The translations under genes and the position numbers were made by a program. Positions 45,101 to 51,100 of a stretch of DNA of 64,000 bases are shown one piece after another. The DNA lies in the NCBI GenBank assembly GCA_023634235.1, contig JAMKCF010000018.1, positions 3,191,474 to 3,255,473 of the forward strand, read 5' to 3'. The stretch comes from Pisaster brevispinus. Taxonomy: Eukaryota; Echinodermata; Asteroidea; Forcipulatida; Asteriidae. Positions within the stretch are counted from its first letter, which is position 1. Every line of letters begins with the position of its first letter. The notes below the pieces were generated by a model. The model had not been told where the DNA came from. It saw nothing but the letters and a program-made list of their open reading frames with translations, and made no database searches.

Positions 45101-48100
45101 TTTTTGGATTTGGCAACTTTTTTTTTTTCTCAATCTTTCCTTGTTCACATAAAATTTAGATTCCCAGTTGTTTTCAACTGACAACAACCTGTTCATGTTT
45201 CCTCCTACTCTTGTTTAACATCTTTCCTGTGGTTTGGCCAATCCTTTTGAAACCATGTCTAACTGCAAAGTTGTGTACTGGTTTGATCGGCTGCATATTG
45301 CACCACAGCACCTTGTAAACCATTACAAGGTGCTATGTAAAGGAGTAGGTCTCATACTTCAAACGTAGCCCCCAAATACCTTGCAGGAAATACTGAATGT
45401 TAAGCGCTTAGAGGCTGGCCTGCAGTAGGCGCTATACAAATACAATATATTATTATTATTATTGTTATTACTGTGGCACAACTTTGCGTAACTTTATGTG
45501 GTTAATGTTAACAGTACACAGTTTGCACACATAAACTGCATTAGTCGTATTCATCAGGGCTCGAAATTAACACTGGACCGCAGGCCCGAGGCCAGTGATT
45601 TAAGCATCGGGCCAGTAAACTCACAACCAGACAAGCCCGGTGGTCTTGTGTTTTACAATTGAATAGGCTACCTCATTGTGTAATATTTTTGTGAAAAAAT
45701 GTTGACTAGGAATCTGATAAATATCTGTCAATTCTCTTCAGTATATCGAAGTACACTAAACATTTAAGACAAATGAGAGTAGACTTTCTCTTTGTGCTGG
45801 TTCAACTTATTTGGATTCCGGTCTTGGAAAATAAATTCTGGTCCAGTAAACATTTTGAGCTACAAGCCCTGCGGTCTTGTGGATATTTCCACCAAATTCG
45901 AGCCCTGTTCATTTATCATGCATTCACCATATCCAGATTATACTCACGAAATGTGCATCTATTAAAGTTCAAAATCACAGTGGATGATAATAAAATGTCG
46001 CGTCAGTACAAAAACATCCTATCTCGAATTTGCTAAAACGTTGTATCTCGCTGGAAAATGCTCCGTGCAAAAATTTTGTATCTCGGCGCGTACTTGTATT
46101 GTGTGTACATTTAAGCTGTTTTAACCGAGATACAATCTTTTTGTAATCAAACTCGCGTGCAATGCGTAAAAGTGCTATTTTAGGAGTTACAACGTTTTTG
46201 CACTGACACGACAAAATGGTCAGACAGTAGAAGGGATTTATTTTGTTGATTTTTATAACCCACTTTCTGGGGAGAGGGGGGGGGGGTTTGTGGGGGAGAC
46301 GATCTGCCTCTGTGATTTTAACTTTTGCAAGAGGGTCTGTGACACATAATATGTAGTTTGAAAGTCAACTGCTACTGCTACATTATGTCATGAAATGAGG
46401 TCTTTATTACATCATTGTATGCTATTATTATTATTGTTTTAAAAGATTTATTAAGCCCATTTCCAAAAAAGACCAATGCACTTTACAATAAAAATGCACG
46501 CATAATACAAGGAAACATTGAATAAAAATACAAAAGCACCACCAAAAAAAAATAAACAAATATAAAAATAAACGCATGCTGGAGAGCGTACAAAACAATG
46601 CAACACGGCCAAACAATAAAGCATTTCTGCCCAATGAGACAATGATGCTGACCTATCATATTACACTGGTCACTCATCAGTTTACACAGCAAACATTTTC
46701 AAAAGTGGACATTCCTAGATCCAATTAATTGACCAATAGGGATTTTTCCCTCATGGTGGGTCAGCGAAATTCCATGCGTGACATAGCGAGTACTCCCTCT
46801 AGTTCATATAAAAACTCTACGACATCAGATTTCTCCCCAAGCACAAGCTAGCTTGTCAGGCCAATACTTCAGCTCAAATTCACAAACATCATTTGTAAAC
46901 CATTCTATGCAAAAAGATAGTGAGTGGCCTGACGTTTCGACCCTAGCCGAGTCTTTCTCGAAGGCTAAATGACAAGAGTCTTGATTGAGTCTTGTCATTT
47001 AGCCTTCGAGAAAGACTCTGCTAGGGTCGAAACGTCAGGCCACTAACTATTTTTTTGCATTTATACCGTAGGTCCTTTTGGTTGGTACATGTAAGCAATT
47101 TGCAATCAGCTAATTCTTTTTTTCATTTGTAAACCATTATAGTAAGAATGCCACGGATTACACAGTAGGCATGGTAGGGCTTTTAAAACCAAAGATACAC
47201 ACAAAGTAAAAAAAAACTGATGACTTGGCTTCAAACCAGGACAGCGTGCTTTAGGCCAACTTCCAAAATTGGGTCCAGAATGCCCCCCCCCCAGTTTTTA
47301 GGAATTCTTGGATTCTCCTTGGTACATTTTGTTTTTTTTAAACCATTTGGTGAATCCAGGCATTAAAGGGAAGGTATACTGTACGTTTGGTAATGACTCT
47401 GAAAACTAATGGCAATAAAAAACTTACTTGATAAGTCAGAAGTACAGCAGCTTTGGATAGTATAATGCATTTTGAGAAACTTTTCACTTCGAAGTACTGC
47501 GGTTTTGGAAAAATATACCGCTTTTTATCCCCCAAAATTTGAATCTGAGAAGCGTAACGGATCAAACACTTCTCAGATCATGTATTCCTATAAGGAATAT
47601 TCTTCCTGCGTGAAAAAATTTGGTCCGGTTTTTCAGTGATATCTCAAAAACGCGACCACCTATCGAAGTGAAACTTTCATAGGTTAGTTTTATTGTATAT
47701 ACCTACATTTATATAGAATTTAAACAATCAAACAGTTCCAAAAACCAAAGGTATACTTTGCCTTTAAAACATTCCATCAGTCAACACCATTTGATGCAGG
47801 CCTAGAATTTCACGAAGGCCATGGCCGGTGCTGCCTTGGTCTTGGCCTTGGTGCACCCTCGTTTCTAATAGACCAAGATTTTTCAATGGAAGTGCTCTTT
47901 GCAAAATAAAAAATAGCCTTGGCCTCTCAAAAAGATGAAATTCCAGACCTGTGATGAATGGTTACTGTAAACCAATTCAATGAAATGAAAGTGTGAAGAT
48001 AATGCATCGAAAGAGGAAATCCCTGTTTTTATTTTCAACAAAAAGTTCCCTTTTTTGAAAGAATTTGATACGGTTGTTGTGAAAGGTTGCTATCAAATGT

Positions 48101-51100
48101 GTTTAACACGGACATGTGAGAAGAGAAAAACAATCTTACTTGTGGCCATTCAGCACTGCATGATGCAACGGTGTGTAGCCTGATCCATCCTGACAGTTTG
48201 GTGCCGCGCTTCGCCTAAACCTGGAGAAAAAAGAAAGAAAAAAAAGTTAAGCAAGGGTTTTTTGTTTATACTTTTTGAGGCTTTGCATGGTGAGGTATCA
48301 ATGTATATTCAGTTTGCGGTAACACCATGTGATGATGTGTACATGTATATCTACTAGCTATCAGCTATGTAGATTTTTTCTTTGAGAACTAGGTCTTGCT
48401 TTTTTATTCTACTGCCGCAGAGTAGATTTTGGAAATCAGGAGACTACTTAGTTCTAAGAAGGAACTGTCCAGCTAATTAGCCACTACCTGGGCGGAGGGT
48501 ACGGAATCGGCCGGGACTACTACTTTAGCTTAATTAAATAGTGGATCGGATCGAGGGGACTTCTCGTTATTAACTTCACTGCCGGTTTTTTGTTTGTTTA
48601 TAAACATTTGACTTGCATTTCATACTGGCAGCCATAAACCTTGACAAAAATTCCTGACCAGATATGGGGTACCATCAATCATTGTTTTGGAGAAGGTCTT
48701 TAAAATTTGGATACATGTAACATTATCTAATCATCATGTTCGTATTTTATTTATTTTTAATTTTTTTTGCTTCATTTAATTTTTGTTTCAATTTACAAGA
48801 GGCTATAGGAGGCTAAATTTGCCTCTGTTTACTCCAGGAAATAATGGGTCTAAAAATACTCTCTTTTTTTTTTTTTTTTTTTTTTTTTATCAAACCAAAC
48901 AATTTTTTCAGAAAACCAAATTTTTTGAGCTCCTTTCAAAGCAGAGTACATTGCTCAACATTTTGCTGCTATTGCTTAACAAAAACAAGCAGGATACGAG
49001 TCACAAATGGTACATGGTAATTTGGCTACTGAACCTTTTTCTGGTATAAAAGTATAATTTTGTTGTGCGAAGCTACAGTTTTTTGTAGCATGAAAATAGT
49101 GCTTTTAGTTTTAAAATTTCTTGCTAAGCAAAAAATATACAGTATATCAGTCACAGATGGTGTGTATGCATAGGACATGATGGCATTTACCTGGTAACCT
49201 TACTCTGAGAAATAAATTTTTAGTTGTGCTGAGCTCCTTTTTTGTGCCTACACATGTAAGTAGCTTTATGAAAATGAGCCCTGATTTTGAATCAGGAGTA
49301 ACCAAAGAATTATTGCCTTTTTTGCCGAGGCCGTGTCCAAATTGGCGACTACAGCTATTAGCCTTTTTGAGATATGGTGGGCACTACAGGAGTGCACTGT
49401 TTGGTTTGGGTGTCTACAGACAAATTTACCCAAACCTAATAGTGTCCGTAGTGTGTCCACCATATTTCAAAATGGCTTATGGCTAGCTCATGGCGTCATC
49501 ATGCATTAAAGTACATGTAGGACATATTATTAGCCCTTAGCAACAGCCGTAGCTGTAACAGCAATCCTTTTTAAATACAATTTGAAGTATCATAAAGACA
49601 TGCCCATAACAAATATAAACCACATTCCTTTTAGTCATAACACAACAGTCTTCAGGTCTGACTGAAATTTAACAAGGAAGCAATTGTAAGCTCTTAATGA
49701 TGCATTCAAGTCATTGCTCCACTACCCTGAACACACAATGTGTAACACCTACCCATACTACCTTGGGGCAGGTCACACAAGGTCAATCTTCCAATGATAC
49801 TTAAAGACTGTTCAACAAATAACACATGTGACACGGCCAATATTTCATCGCAGCACGGTTCAGTTATTAGAAGAATTTGAACATGCAGAGTAAAGGAACC
49901 CTTTGGGACAGGGGTTCGAGATTTCTCTTATCATTTTTCTGCCTGCAGCTTATAAACATTGTAGACATTACATGTTTCTTTAATCTTTGTTGAACTTTAA
50001 AGATATACAATTCTGGTGTGAGCGTCAAAGAAGTCACTACTGATTTATTTCAAATTGTTGATAAAACTTTGCAATTTGTCTTAATGTTATACCATTTGTT
50101 TTTACCCTTACATCGATGTGTATTAAGCACTGTATACTCAGTACTTTCCCGAGTTCTGTGAAAAAAACACAGGCAGTACAGAATACAGTGTGAGTATATG
50201 GTGCTCACACATCGGTGTATAAACTGTAAGGGTAAAAACAAATTATATTCTTTATCCCCGATGTAAAATTAACATCTTTGTCACCATGCTCCTCAACATC
50301 CCTCGTTCTAAACACACTTGGGGAGACGGTTCTTTTTCACATGCTGGACCATCTCTTTGGAATGCTCTTCCCACTGAACCTCAAGACTAGTAGACACTCT
50401 CTCCAGCTTCAAAACTAACTTGAAAACTCATTTGTTCAGTCTTAGCTTTAAGTACCGTCATTAGCAGAGTTCTTTTCTATGCGCCAGGAGTGTCTTTTTG
50501 ACAGATACATGTATGGCGCACTACAAATGTCCATTATTATTATTATTTATTAATGTTATTTGTGTATGACATGCGTTATAATTATCAAGTGTATACTCAG
50601 AGCTTTCCGGAGTACAGGGCACCATTTCATAGAGCTGCTCAAAGCACAAAAAGTAGCAAAGCACAACAAAATTATGCTTACCAAAATAAAGTTACCAGCC
50701 AAAAATACTATCACACATACATTCTAAGGTTGGTATCCTGCTAATTTTGTGCTTAAAGCAGAAAGTTTGTAAGCAATTTATTTTCTGCTTTATAAAAGCA
50801 GATATCTATAAAATTGGGCCCAGGCGGGATTCAAACCCACGACCTTTACAATTCTAGAGTCTAAAGCAGTTGTCTTACCACTAGACTGGCCACCAAGCGT
50901 GCATCAGAGACAAGAGGCCAGTTTGAATATCTTTCAGTTCTGCTGAGTAAGTTTATTTACCCATAAGATGACAGAGATAACTCTTCTCTAATACTAGTGT
51001 TTGGTCAAATAAAACTGTTAGTGTTAAAATTTTAAAACTGTCTTCTCCTTTTGTCTCTGGTCCTGTCTCATTTTGATTCTGGTTCTGTAAAAAATCCGAC

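Larger units (their letters stand above)
35277..48139 (-). other. ANKS1 intron 2 (12.9 kb), repeat-filled
   Basis: No exon was recognised on either strand. Most of the length is assignable to repeat families listed separately. Unassigned stretches are 35300-36000, 37880-39425, 40750-41640, 42025-42455 (purine-rich) and 43285-44100. Blocks around 46000-46200 share 'tatctcg...aaaacgttgtatctcg' with intron 4 sequence near 34530-34680. Confidence 0.6.
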
